The position numbers and the translations under genes were made by a program. From Ignavibacteriae bacterium HGW-Ignavibacteriae-2 (GTDB lineage Bacteria > Bacteroidota > Ignavibacteria > Ignavibacteriales > Melioribacteraceae), in the NCBI GenBank assembly GCA_002839805.1, contig PGYT01000017.1, forward strand, positions 1 through 50,056: 50,056 nt of DNA, given 5' to 3'. Shown in pieces: positions 9,138 to 17,121 of this stretch (its first letter is position 1; each line of letters begins with the position of its first letter). The notes under the pieces are model-generated. The model ran no database searches, was not told where the DNA came from, and saw only the letters and a program-made list of their open reading frames with translations.

Positions 9138-9151
9138 GGCACATTATTTGT
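9138..9151 (+). promoter_or_regulatory. Possible sigma-54-like (-24/-12) promoter of the KaiC-like gene
   Basis: GGCAC (9138-9142), five bases, then TTGT (9148-9151) resembles GGCAC-N5-TTGC with the final C changed to T. A start site about 24 bases from GG would leave a short leader containing AAGGGG before the ATG at 9183. A similar element with nearly the same distance to its ATG lies at 15144. The invariant GC is imperfect in both, so this is tentative. Confidence 0.28.
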
Positions 9152-9182
9152 TGCTATATGACCATGAGTAAGGGGTATTAAA

Positions 9183-10469
9183 ATGACTAAAGGTGTTAAT
9201 TTGATTTCGTCAGGTTTTTCGTTGATCGATAAAAGATGGGGCGGAATTTATAGAGGTGGAAGTTATTTGTTGATTGGACCTCGCAAATCAGGGAGAACAT
9301 TATTAGCCCTGCAGTTTGCTCTCGAATCGGCGAAAGCTTCGGAAGTATGTTTATATTTTACAAATATGCGTCCGAAGGATCTAATGATACAGGCGGCGTC
9401 TTTAAATTTTGATATACAATCTTATATGAATCAAAATCTGCTTATAGTTGTGCGTATCGCACCGCCAAATGAAATTTATGAAGTGCCCAATCCCGATGAT
9501 TTTTTAATAGAATATTTAAATGATATTATAACTGTAGTTAACGAATACAGACCGAGTAGAATTATTTTTGACGAACTTACTCCTTATATAGGTTTTTCAA
9601 ACTTGCATTTGTTACGTGATGCTTATCTTCATACATTGGAAACAATAGAAGATAAAAATATTACAAGTTTATTTGTTGTCGGTGAACCGGCCACTCAAAA
9701 AGCTCAGCAAATAGTCGATATATTAACCGAATCAGTTACCGCGAACATTTTCCTAAAAAAGAACACAGAGAAATTCGGAGGTCAGTTTTACGGTGGGTCT
9801 GTGGTAATTAGTCCTAATGTAGGACATACAGAAGGTCAGTTTTCCGCCGATTATATAATTGAACCATACAAAGGTGTGGCAGTAGAATATCCTCCCTTAA
9901 AAAATATGGATCAGACCATGGGTGTTAATACAGGTAGTAATTCATCTTCTGGTTCCATTGAATCCCACAAACAGATTATAATGCCTAAAATAGGCTTTAA
10001 ACGTGCGGATGAAGAAATATCTTTTTCAAATATATATTCCTACGATGATTTTCAACTGATATTAAACAATCAGATTGCGTTATTTAAATCGACCGGACAA
10101 ACATTTAATCTTATTTCTTTCAGATTAGATCCTACAGCTGCTGTTAAAGGTCTCTTAACTTTAAGCCAACTAAAAAACGCTGTCAGCAGGTCTATTGCCA
10201 AAAGGGATAAAGTTTGCGAATACGAAAATAGAATAATTGTACTAATAGTCAGAAGCAGCCCTAAAAACAGTGCTGATTTAATAGCGAACATGAAAAGTTT
10301 TCTGCCGAGCGTCGACCCCAGCTATTTGAAAGCGATTGCAGAATATATTTTAATTTATGACCTTGAAGTGAACGAAAATTTCGCTAATTCTAATGCTATG
10401 CTCGAAATTTTAGTCTCCGAACAAGGCGCCAGAGCCCATATTTCACTGAGTGATATTAACTGGGCATGA
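9183..10469 (+). CDS. KaiC/RecA-like ATPase-fold protein fused to a degenerate GGDEF-like domain
   Basis: Residues about 1-235 have a KaiC/RecA fold: a P-loop at 32-39 reads GPRKSGRT, with Arg38 where the essential Walker A lysine is expected, and Walker B is IIFDE (130-131). After a Ser/Gly/Asn linker (about 245-265), residues 285-400 follow the hydrophobic pattern of a diguanylate cyclase domain (F.LISFRLD..., then CEYENRIIVLIV at the GGDEF hairpin). The catalytic signature is replaced by EYENR and no RxxD inhibitory site is present. Cytoplasmic, with no signal or TM. The stop overlaps the TPR-barrel gene by four bases (ATGA), so the two are co-translated. A regulatory, perhaps nucleotide-sensing, role in polysaccharide export is inferred. 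PelD is a precedent for a dead GGDEF domain in such a locus. Confidence 0.75.
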   Translation: MTKGVNLISSGFSLIDKRWGGIYRGGSYLLIGPRKSGRTLLALQFALESAKASEVCLYFTNMRPKDLMIQAASLNFDIQSYMNQNLLIVVRIAPPNEIYEVPNPDDFLIEYLNDIITVVNEYRPSRIIFDELTPYIGFSNLHLLRDAYLHTLETIEDKNITSLFVVGEPATQKAQQIVDILTESVTANIFLKKNTEKFGGQFYGGSVVISPNVGHTEGQFSADYIIEPYKGVAVEYPPLKNMDQTMGVNTGSNSSSGSIESHKQIIMPKIGFKRADEEISFSNIYSYDDFQLILNNQIALFKSTGQTFNLISFRLDPTAAVKGLLTLSQLKNAVSRSIAKRDKVCEYENRIIVLIVRSSPKNSADLIANMKSFLPSVDPSYLKAIAEYILIYDLEVNENFANSNAMLEILVSEQGARAHISLSDINWA

Positions 10470-13400
10470 AAAAGATTCTATTCATATTGTTATTTATTTC
10501 CATAAATTATTCTTTAATAGGACAAGGCGTACAGGAAGGTTTAAAACGTCAGGCTTTAATCCATATGAATAATAAGAAATATGGCGAAGCAATAGACCTA
10601 TTGAACAAATATATTTCAAAAAACGCTCAAGTTGCCGAAGGTTATAACTTAAGAGCATTATGTTTTCAGAAACGGGCAGTTTATGAAAACGCTCATTTTG
10701 ATTTCAGAAGGGCGCGAAGACTGGAACCATCAAATCCGGAATTTATTAAAAACGAACAGAAACTTCGCGAAGAGTGGAATCCAATACTTTACGATAAAAT
10801 TGAAGGAAATAAACGGAATATTGCCGTTGAGCCGGACAACGCGTTTTATTACCTGGAAATTGGCAAGGCATACAGATGGCTCGAAGAATGGTCAACCGCA
10901 GAATATTGGTATGATGAATATTTGGCCCGAGATGATAACGCATCTCCGGATGAAGTTATAAGGTACACCTTAATACTTCAGGAAACCGGTAATCTTACAA
11001 AAGGGGAAAGAATATTAAAGAAATATGTTGAAAGATATCCCGAAGATTGGAGACTATGGAGTCGATACGGTTATTTTACTCTATGGCTGGGTAAATATAA
11101 AATATCGGAAAAAGCATTTAGTCAGGCGTTATTCTTTAAGCCGTTTTTTAAAGAGGCCTCCGATGGATTAGACCAGGCAAGAAAACAAGGTTACATAATA
11201 GTACAGCACGAAGGGGATTATAATTATTCGCAGAACGAACCTCGCGAATATCCAATCGATAGATATTTTCGCAAAATAAACCGAAATCCATCCGATTCCG
11301 AAACTAGATTTTTGCTTATTGGTGAACTTATTCCAGCCGAAAGATATGAAGAAGCTTATCAACAATTAAAATACTTGAAAAAGGATTTTGAAGGGACTGA
11401 AAAGTTCGATGCGTATTATTCTCAGGTTACACAAATTAGAGAAGAAACCTACGGCAAGAAAATCGAAGAAAATTTATTATTATTAAAAAATGATCCAACA
11501 AATAAAGATGCTCTGATTAAAATTGCTGGCAATTATGTTGGTTTGGAAAAATATGATGAAGCCGACGAATTATTATCCGAATATCTGGAACTGGTACCAA
11601 ATGATACCCAGGTTATGCTGCTTAGAGCAAAGTATTTATCCTGGATAAAGGAATTTACCAAAGCTTCGGAAATTTTGGCTAATTTAGTTGAAATTGAACC
11701 GGAAAATAGAGAAGCTGTCGATATGCTTGCTGACTTTTACGCCGCCGATTACGATTTTGATGCCTCTCTGGAAGTGCTCAAAAAATATCTGGCCAATTTT
11801 GATGAATCGAAAGAACTTGATGTAAGGTTCAAGTTAGCTCGTTATCTCGCATGGAATTATGACTGGGATGACGCTCGTGATGAAATTGAAATATTACTTA
11901 AATATGAACCGGACAATCTTGATTATCAATTGCTTTTTGCTCAGGTTACCGTTTGGACAGTAGATGATACCGAATTCCCTCGCGCAGAGGAGTATCTTAA
12001 TAATGTTTTAGCTTCCGATGAAAAAAATATTTTTGCTTTGCTCGGTATGTCCACAATTCGTTCCTGGCAAAGAAATCTGGAGGATTCAAAAAAATATATA
12101 GATCTCGCTAAAAAATACCATCCCGGAAATCCCGATATTGAAACGACTGAGAATTTCTATAATGCACAAATTATGGTAGCTGAGGATATTAAAAATCTTA
12201 AATTAAGGGAAGAAGCCGCTGAATTAGCCCAGAATGATGACTGTGCCGGAGCGTTGAATAAACTTCACGAATACTTTGCTCAGGTTGAAAATCCCGATTA
12301 TTACGCTTACATGGAATATGCAAATACCTACATGTGCGCCGGGGACTATAATTCAGCTATAGCAATTTATGACACACTGCTTAGTAAATCTCAGAATTTT
12401 GACGTGGCTATGCAGAGAGCAAAAGCATACCTTTATGTTCAGGATACACTAAAAGCCCGTCAGGCATTTAAAAATCTTGTAGAGGAGCAACCCGATAATT
12501 ATTATGCCCGCATGTTTTTAGGCGACACTTATCTTATGACGCAGGATTACGGGCGCGCAGAATCTATTTACGAGGATTTGTTGTCAGAAGCAATTGACAC
12601 GGAAGAAAAAGAATATTTGAATCAACGTTTGATCTCAATTCCTCCCTACGGATTTAATAAAGTTTTTTCCGGAGTTGTTACGGCTGTAATTCCTTATGCT
12701 GTAAGTATTATTCCAACAGGAGCTTATTATAACGATAACCAAAATTTGCAATACTACAATTATGGTGGCAGATTCGAAATGGGGTTTGCAAGGTATTTCA
12801 GAGCCGGAATCAGTTACTTGACAACTCGGCTGCAATCAAGCGATAATTTGGTATTTTTAAAGAGCCAGTATTTTACAAGTTTGATGGGAAATCTCTATGT
12901 ATCTCTGTCTGAAAAAATTGTTTTCGGCGGGGGTTTGGGTAGGATGAACATAGAATATGAAAAAAATAAAAATGTTGGTATGTTGATGGCCAGGTATGAA
13001 GATAAAGATCATCTTGGTGTAACTTTAATGTACGAAGATGATGATGTTAGAAGATCACTCCCGTCGCCTAGAATGTTGGGAGTTAGCCTGGATTCGTATT
13101 CGTATTTAATAAACGCATATTACATTTATAATAACAATGTAAAATTTGAGTATTTTTACAGATATATTGGGTTATCGGATAATAACGAGGGCAATGATTT
13201 CAGAATAAGGCTGGGGAAATTATTCAAATATAATGTTATGGTTGGTTATGAATATTCTTTCTCCGACTACAAATACAATCTGACATCTTATTATTCACCT
13301 AATAAGTTCGATACCCATTCGATTTGGGCAGATTGGAAATTTAATTACAATTTAAAGTGGGATGTATCCATTGGTGGTAAAATAGGCTATGCGCCAACAG

Positions 13401-13558
13401 TTGATTATGTTCTAAGTGAACTTTATTCTGAAGCCAAATACGAAATTATAGAGAATCTTTTTGCAAACGGTAGAATAGGTGTTGGTAATTCATTTCGGTT
13501 CGATTCAAGTTATAGATTTATATCGGCCTTCCTTTCTGTTTACTGGAGTTTCTTCTAA
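10466..13558 (+). CDS. TPR repeat protein with C-terminal outer-membrane beta-barrel (YaiO-like), putative polysaccharide exporter
   Basis: The 1030-aa protein has a Sec signal peptide (hydrophobic to about residue 18). Next come about 700 residues of TPR-type helical repeats (recurring A...G....A...Y...L...P patterns), and from about residue 730 an aromatic, alternating sequence ending in YWSFF, typical of an outer-membrane barrel with a terminal Phe. The barrel (about 300 residues) resembles the YaiO family. TPR-plus-barrel proteins such as PgaA, BcsC, PelB and AlgK/AlgE form the periplasmic scaffold and outer-membrane pore in synthase-dependent exopolysaccharide secretion. The four-base overlap with the KaiC-like gene and the GT2 synthase 1.6 kb downstream support the same job here. 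The exported polymer is unknown. Confidence 0.82.
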   Translation: MKKILFILLFISINYSLIGQGVQEGLKRQALIHMNNKKYGEAIDLLNKYISKNAQVAEGYNLRALCFQKRAVYENAHFDFRRARRLEPSNPEFIKNEQKLREEWNPILYDKIEGNKRNIAVEPDNAFYYLEIGKAYRWLEEWSTAEYWYDEYLARDDNASPDEVIRYTLILQETGNLTKGERILKKYVERYPEDWRLWSRYGYFTLWLGKYKISEKAFSQALFFKPFFKEASDGLDQARKQGYIIVQHEGDYNYSQNEPREYPIDRYFRKINRNPSDSETRFLLIGELIPAERYEEAYQQLKYLKKDFEGTEKFDAYYSQVTQIREETYGKKIEENLLLLKNDPTNKDALIKIAGNYVGLEKYDEADELLSEYLELVPNDTQVMLLRAKYLSWIKEFTKASEILANLVEIEPENREAVDMLADFYAADYDFDASLEVLKKYLANFDESKELDVRFKLARYLAWNYDWDDARDEIEILLKYEPDNLDYQLLFAQVTVWTVDDTEFPRAEEYLNNVLASDEKNIFALLGMSTIRSWQRNLEDSKKYIDLAKKYHPGNPDIETTENFYNAQIMVAEDIKNLKLREEAAELAQNDDCAGALNKLHEYFAQVENPDYYAYMEYANTYMCAGDYNSAIAIYDTLLSKSQNFDVAMQRAKAYLYVQDTLKARQAFKNLVEEQPDNYYARMFLGDTYLMTQDYGRAESIYEDLLSEAIDTEEKEYLNQRLISIPPYGFNKVFSGVVTAVIPYAVSIIPTGAYYNDNQNLQYYNYGGRFEMGFARYFRAGISYLTTRLQSSDNLVFLKSQYFTSLMGNLYVSLSEKIVFGGGLGRMNIEYEKNKNVGMLMARYEDKDHLGVTLMYEDDDVRRSLPSPRMLGVSLDSYSYLINAYYIYNNNVKFEYFYRYIGLSDNNEGNDFRIRLGKLFKYNVMVGYEYSFSDYKYNLTSYYSPNKFDTHSIWADWKFNYNLKWDVSIGGKIGYAPTVDYVLSELYSEAKYEIIENLFANGRIGVGNSFRFDSSYRFISAFLSVYWSFF

Positions 13559-13644
13559 ATTTATTTTACATCCATGTTGATAATTTCCAATAAGTAAACT
13601 ATCATATTTAACGCGTTTTTTTAGATTATTCGGAGAATTTTATT

Positions 13645-14907
13645 ATGAAGAAAAAGACTATAAGTCTGAAATCAATTCAAACAATCCTTTTTATTCTTAT
13701 AACTTTAAGTGTAAAAATATCAGCTATAGATTTTAATATAAAAGAATCAGATAATATTTTGAATAACAAAACCGAGTACAATACTCTTGCAATGTATTCC
13801 CAGTTGGGAAAAAACGTAGCATTAAAAGGCAATGTTAGTCAAATGAGTTACTTTTTTGAATCGTTAAAAACCACCAAATCAAAGCAAGTAAGGATTGCTC
13901 ATTTCGGCGATTCAATTATTTGGGGGGATATGATAACTTCGCAAATAAGAGAAACTTTGCAATCCAAGTACGGGGGACAGGGGATAGGATTTTTATCAGC
14001 TGCAAATGATGACGTTATGGTTAGAAGTACGCTTTTACACCGTTTTTCGGATGATTGGGATTGGGTTTCTGTATTCACAAAAAATTCCCAGCACTATCCT
14101 TTGAGTATCAATGGAATTACTTCTGTACCATCGGCAAATAGTTGGGTTTCGTATGAAGCTACAAATACACACAGCTCAGGTAAAAATTTTAAGGAAATCA
14201 CAATTATTTATGGAAATACTAATAATAACTCCAAAGTAAATATTACTGCGGGATCAGAAAACGCTTCAATGTCTTTAAGCCCGGGAAGTGATAAGGTTAA
14301 TATTCAAAAATATAAATTGAATAGCGAACAAAGTTCTGTTAAGTTGAAGTTTGATAATTGTGCCGGAAGTTATATCTATGGCATTTCACTTGAAAATGGA
14401 AACGGTGTTTATGTTGATAATTTTCCTATGAGAGGCAACAGCGGAATTTCTTTGAAGGATATTGATGATAATGTATTAAGAAAAATATCGACAGAGATGG
14501 ATTATAAACTATTAATCCTTAATTTCGGCATTAATGTAGTTGAAGCAGGAAAAACCGATTTTACAGGCTATGAAAAAAGAATGATCAGAGTAATTAATGA
14601 TCTTAAAAAAAGTTTCCCGGAAACAAGTATTATTATTGTTGGCGCGGGCGATAAGGCCGTAAAAAAAGGCTCCAAATTGGTATCCGATAAAATTGTGCCC
14701 AGGGTTGTTGCAGTTCAGGAAAAAATTGCAAACCAAACTGGCGTCGCATTCTGGAATATGTACGAAGCAATGGGATCTGAAGGTTCTATGAATAATTGGG
14801 TGGATGAAGGTTTGGCGGCCAGAGATTATATCCATTTTAGTGTTGAGGGTGGTAAAATAATTGCTGATTATCTATTAAATGCGATTATGAAGGAGAATAA
14901 GAATTAA
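13645..14907 (+). CDS. Secreted SGNH/GDSL-family hydrolase, putative polysaccharide O-acyl esterase or transferase
   Basis: The 420-aa protein has an N-terminal signal peptide or anchor (about 8-27). SGNH blocks are all visible: HFGDSI with Ser90, the Gly of NFPMRGNSG, GIN in LLILNFGINVV, and Asp394/His397 in DYIHFSVEGG near the end. These form the catalytic set of SGNH esterases. In alginate and cellulose loci, related proteins (AlgJ, AlgX, WssE types) add or remove acetyl groups on the polymer in the periplasm. Lying between the export barrel and the synthase, this one probably modifies the polysaccharide; acetylation versus deacetylation cannot be told apart. It has its own 86-base upstream gap and a GGAGAA RBS. 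Confidence 0.8.
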   Translation: MKKKTISLKSIQTILFILITLSVKISAIDFNIKESDNILNNKTEYNTLAMYSQLGKNVALKGNVSQMSYFFESLKTTKSKQVRIAHFGDSIIWGDMITSQIRETLQSKYGGQGIGFLSAANDDVMVRSTLLHRFSDDWDWVSVFTKNSQHYPLSINGITSVPSANSWVSYEATNTHSSGKNFKEITIIYGNTNNNSKVNITAGSENASMSLSPGSDKVNIQKYKLNSEQSSVKLKFDNCAGSYIYGISLENGNGVYVDNFPMRGNSGISLKDIDDNVLRKISTEMDYKLLILNFGINVVEAGKTDFTGYEKRMIRVINDLKKSFPETSIIIVGAGDKAVKKGSKLVSDKIVPRVVAVQEKIANQTGVAFWNMYEAMGSEGSMNNWVDEGLAARDYIHFSVEGGKIIADYLLNAIMKENKN

Positions 14908-15054
14908 ATTTGATATAAATAATAATTTAATTTATTATTCGTTGTATGTTAACGATTTATCTGAATAAATTTTCAAAATACTTTAATTTGTTTTGGTAAC
15001 TTATTCTATTGCAAGAAGTTATAAAAATAGTTATTTTTAATCAAAATTTGTATT

Positions 15055-15157
15055 GATTTGAGTCAGTTCATATTCTTTGTACATATATAGAACAATAATT
15101 TTCAATTAAACTTGATTTATACTTAATTTTCTCAACTTTTTGTGGCACTATTGTTGG
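15055..15157 (+). promoter_or_regulatory. Candidate promoter region of the GT2 operon (sigma-54-like element with upstream ATTTGAGTCA motif)
   Basis: TGGCAC (15143-15148), five bases, then TTGG (15154-15157) resembles a -24/-12 element, with GG 46 bases before the ATG. Upstream, ATTTGAGTCA near 15056-15065 recurs upstream of the KaiC-like gene (about 9078-9087). The rest of the 282-base gap 14908-15189 is AT-rich with no other signal I can support. Both calls are tentative. Confidence 0.28.
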
Positions 15158-15189
15158 CTTATATTTATCAATAAAAATATGAATTTAAA

Positions 15190-16608
15190 ATGACTGACGA
15201 TAAACAAATAAGAAAATATTCAATTGAATTAGACAATAGAGAATTACGCCCACCATCGAGAAATGAACGGTTTGAAAAATTGAGAATGATCTGGGTTTCG
15301 GGCGTACTCTCGGTAATTCTAATTGTTATAATTCTTATCACATTACCCCAAACCGTTTTATCATGGAACGGATTGTTCGTTTACGCCTCTATCGTAAGTC
15401 TGGTGATTTTCCTTTTCGTATTATTATTCAGGTATTTTTCAATTCTTGTTTTAGCTTATCTCTATATAACAAAATATACAGTTGAAAATAAAGGTGGATA
15501 TTATCCTTTTATCTCTATTATAGTTCCGGCGTATAACGAAGGTATTACATTGCACGATTCCATTAATTCTTTGCTGGAACTCGATTACCCTAACTACGAA
15601 ATTATAATTGTTAACGACGGATCTACAGATAATACTGCTCAAATTGCAGAATCTATTGTGGGCAATAGAACTGGTAAAATTTCAAATGTAAAAATCTCAC
15701 TGATAAATAAACCTAACGGTGGTAAGGCAAAAGCTTTAAATGCGGGTATTCAATATAGCGAAGCTGACTTTGTGCTTTGTATGGACGGGGATTGCCAATT
15801 AACTCCAGGCACGCTTAAAAACGGCATAAGACATTTTATAGATCCTTCTGTTGGAGCTGTTGCTGGAAACGTTAAAATTGAAAACCGCAGAAAATTTTTA
15901 ACCGACTTACAGGCTTTGGAATATGTAGAGGGTCTTAATCTGCCTCGCAGCGCCCAGGGACAATTGCAGCAGGTGAATATAATTCCAGGACCGATTGGAA
16001 TATTCAGAAAAGTAGCTTTAAGAGATGCGGGTTTCTACTCAAGTGATACTTTTGCCGAAGATGCTGATATAACACTTAAAATATTAGCCAGCGGCTGGAA
16101 AATAAGTTATGAACCTACCTCTATTGCTTTAACTGAAGCGCCAACCAAGTTGCATCAGCTGCTTAAACAAAGATACAGATGGACGAGAGGCATTTTACAG
16201 GCAATTAGAAAACATAAACAGCATATTTTTAATCCAACTATAAATTTTTCAAATACTCTTGTTTTGTGGTCCATGTTTTATGAAGCCCTATTGTGGCCGG
16301 CGATGAATATATTCGCTAATCTGTTTTTTATTGTTGTAGCGTTGGTTTATGGAATGTCGGGATTGATATTTTTCTGGTGGCTTGGCATAGCCTTGTTGGA
16401 TTTTATGGCGGCTATTTATTGTATAGCAGTTGAAAAGGAAGAGTTTAGGTTAGTTCCTTACGCTATAATTTACAGGGTTGTTTTCGTTTTATTGATAGAT
16501 ATAACAAAAGCGATGGCAACTGTTGAAGAATTTATTGGGATTAAGATGGAATGGGGAAAATTAGAGCGACAAGGTTTTAGTGGAAATTCCTCATCAACAA
16601 ATGTTTAA
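15190..16608 (+). CDS. PgaC-like processive family 2 glycosyltransferase (polysaccharide synthase)
   Basis: 472 aa. About two N-terminal membrane spans (about 33-58 and 62-95) precede a GT2 domain: Asp143 in IVNDGSTD, DGD at 199-201 (CMDGDCQ), the catalytic-base region AED (TFAEDADITL, 289-291) and QRYRW at 327-331. About three C-terminal spans follow (about 357-440). D, DxD, ED, QxxRW is the signature of processive synthases that polymerise and push the chain across the inner membrane. NKPNGGKAKALNAGI and the terminal VEEFIG..MEWGKLER closely resemble poly-N-acetylglucosamine synthase (PgaC/IcaA). There is no PilZ domain. It heads a five-gene operon (15190-24313). The polymer could be a beta-linked hexosaminan, but that is inference. 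Confidence 0.9.
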   Translation: MTDDKQIRKYSIELDNRELRPPSRNERFEKLRMIWVSGVLSVILIVIILITLPQTVLSWNGLFVYASIVSLVIFLFVLLFRYFSILVLAYLYITKYTVENKGGYYPFISIIVPAYNEGITLHDSINSLLELDYPNYEIIIVNDGSTDNTAQIAESIVGNRTGKISNVKISLINKPNGGKAKALNAGIQYSEADFVLCMDGDCQLTPGTLKNGIRHFIDPSVGAVAGNVKIENRRKFLTDLQALEYVEGLNLPRSAQGQLQQVNIIPGPIGIFRKVALRDAGFYSSDTFAEDADITLKILASGWKISYEPTSIALTEAPTKLHQLLKQRYRWTRGILQAIRKHKQHIFNPTINFSNTLVLWSMFYEALLWPAMNIFANLFFIVVALVYGMSGLIFFWWLGIALLDFMAAIYCIAVEKEEFRLVPYAIIYRVVFVLLIDITKAMATVEEFIGIKMEWGKLERQGFSGNSSSTNV

Positions 16609-16629
16609 AAATATAACTTGGAGTGAGAT

Positions 16630-17121
16630 ATGGAATTAATTCCTATACTATCTCTTATAATTTTAGTAGCAACTATTTCAACTTTTATACTGGCAGTAGG
16701 AGCTTATATTCTCTATAAAGTAAGAGAAAATAAATCTAGGCAAGCAGTGGCACAACCGTCTACAGTTCAGGCAGAACTTATTTCTCCAATGCCTATTATG
16801 ACGGAACAAACAATAAGCAGAACTAGAAGTTATACTGCAGATCGGTATCCAACAAGAGAGTCTTACCAAGAACCGATATACGCTCCTGCTCAAGATGGTG
16901 TTCCGCAAATGCGTCCAACTTTTGTTAATCCCCCACAAGCCGATCATGGTGCTCCGGAATCGCAGAGATATCAATATCAGAGAACTGTAGAAAGACCAAT
17001 GGAATATGACAGGCAGACTGCGGCAAGAAAGTTTACTCGTTACACTACTGCCGAACATAACCAGGAAGCCAAAAGAACAAAATCTAAACAAGACGAGAAG
17101 GATAGCCTTAGATGGCGTTAA
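16630..17121 (+). CDS. Small one-TM protein with long polar, disordered tail; possible synthase partner
   Basis: 163 aa. One strong membrane helix (about 3-30), then about 130 residues rich in Gln, Arg, Pro, Tyr and Thr with no predicted fold and many basic residues. A good RBS (GGAGTGAG) precedes the ATG. It lies 21 bases after the synthase and overlaps the next gene by 10 bases. I recognise no family. By position and size it corresponds to PgaD or IcaD, small membrane partners of the synthase, but those have two membrane spans and no such tail. The arginine-rich tail could bind protein, lipid or nucleotide; this is speculation. Confidence 0.7.
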   Translation: MELIPILSLIILVATISTFILAVGAYILYKVRENKSRQAVAQPSTVQAELISPMPIMTEQTISRTRSYTADRYPTRESYQEPIYAPAQDGVPQMRPTFVNPPQADHGAPESQRYQYQRTVERPMEYDRQTAARKFTRYTTAEHNQEAKRTKSKQDEKDSLRWR

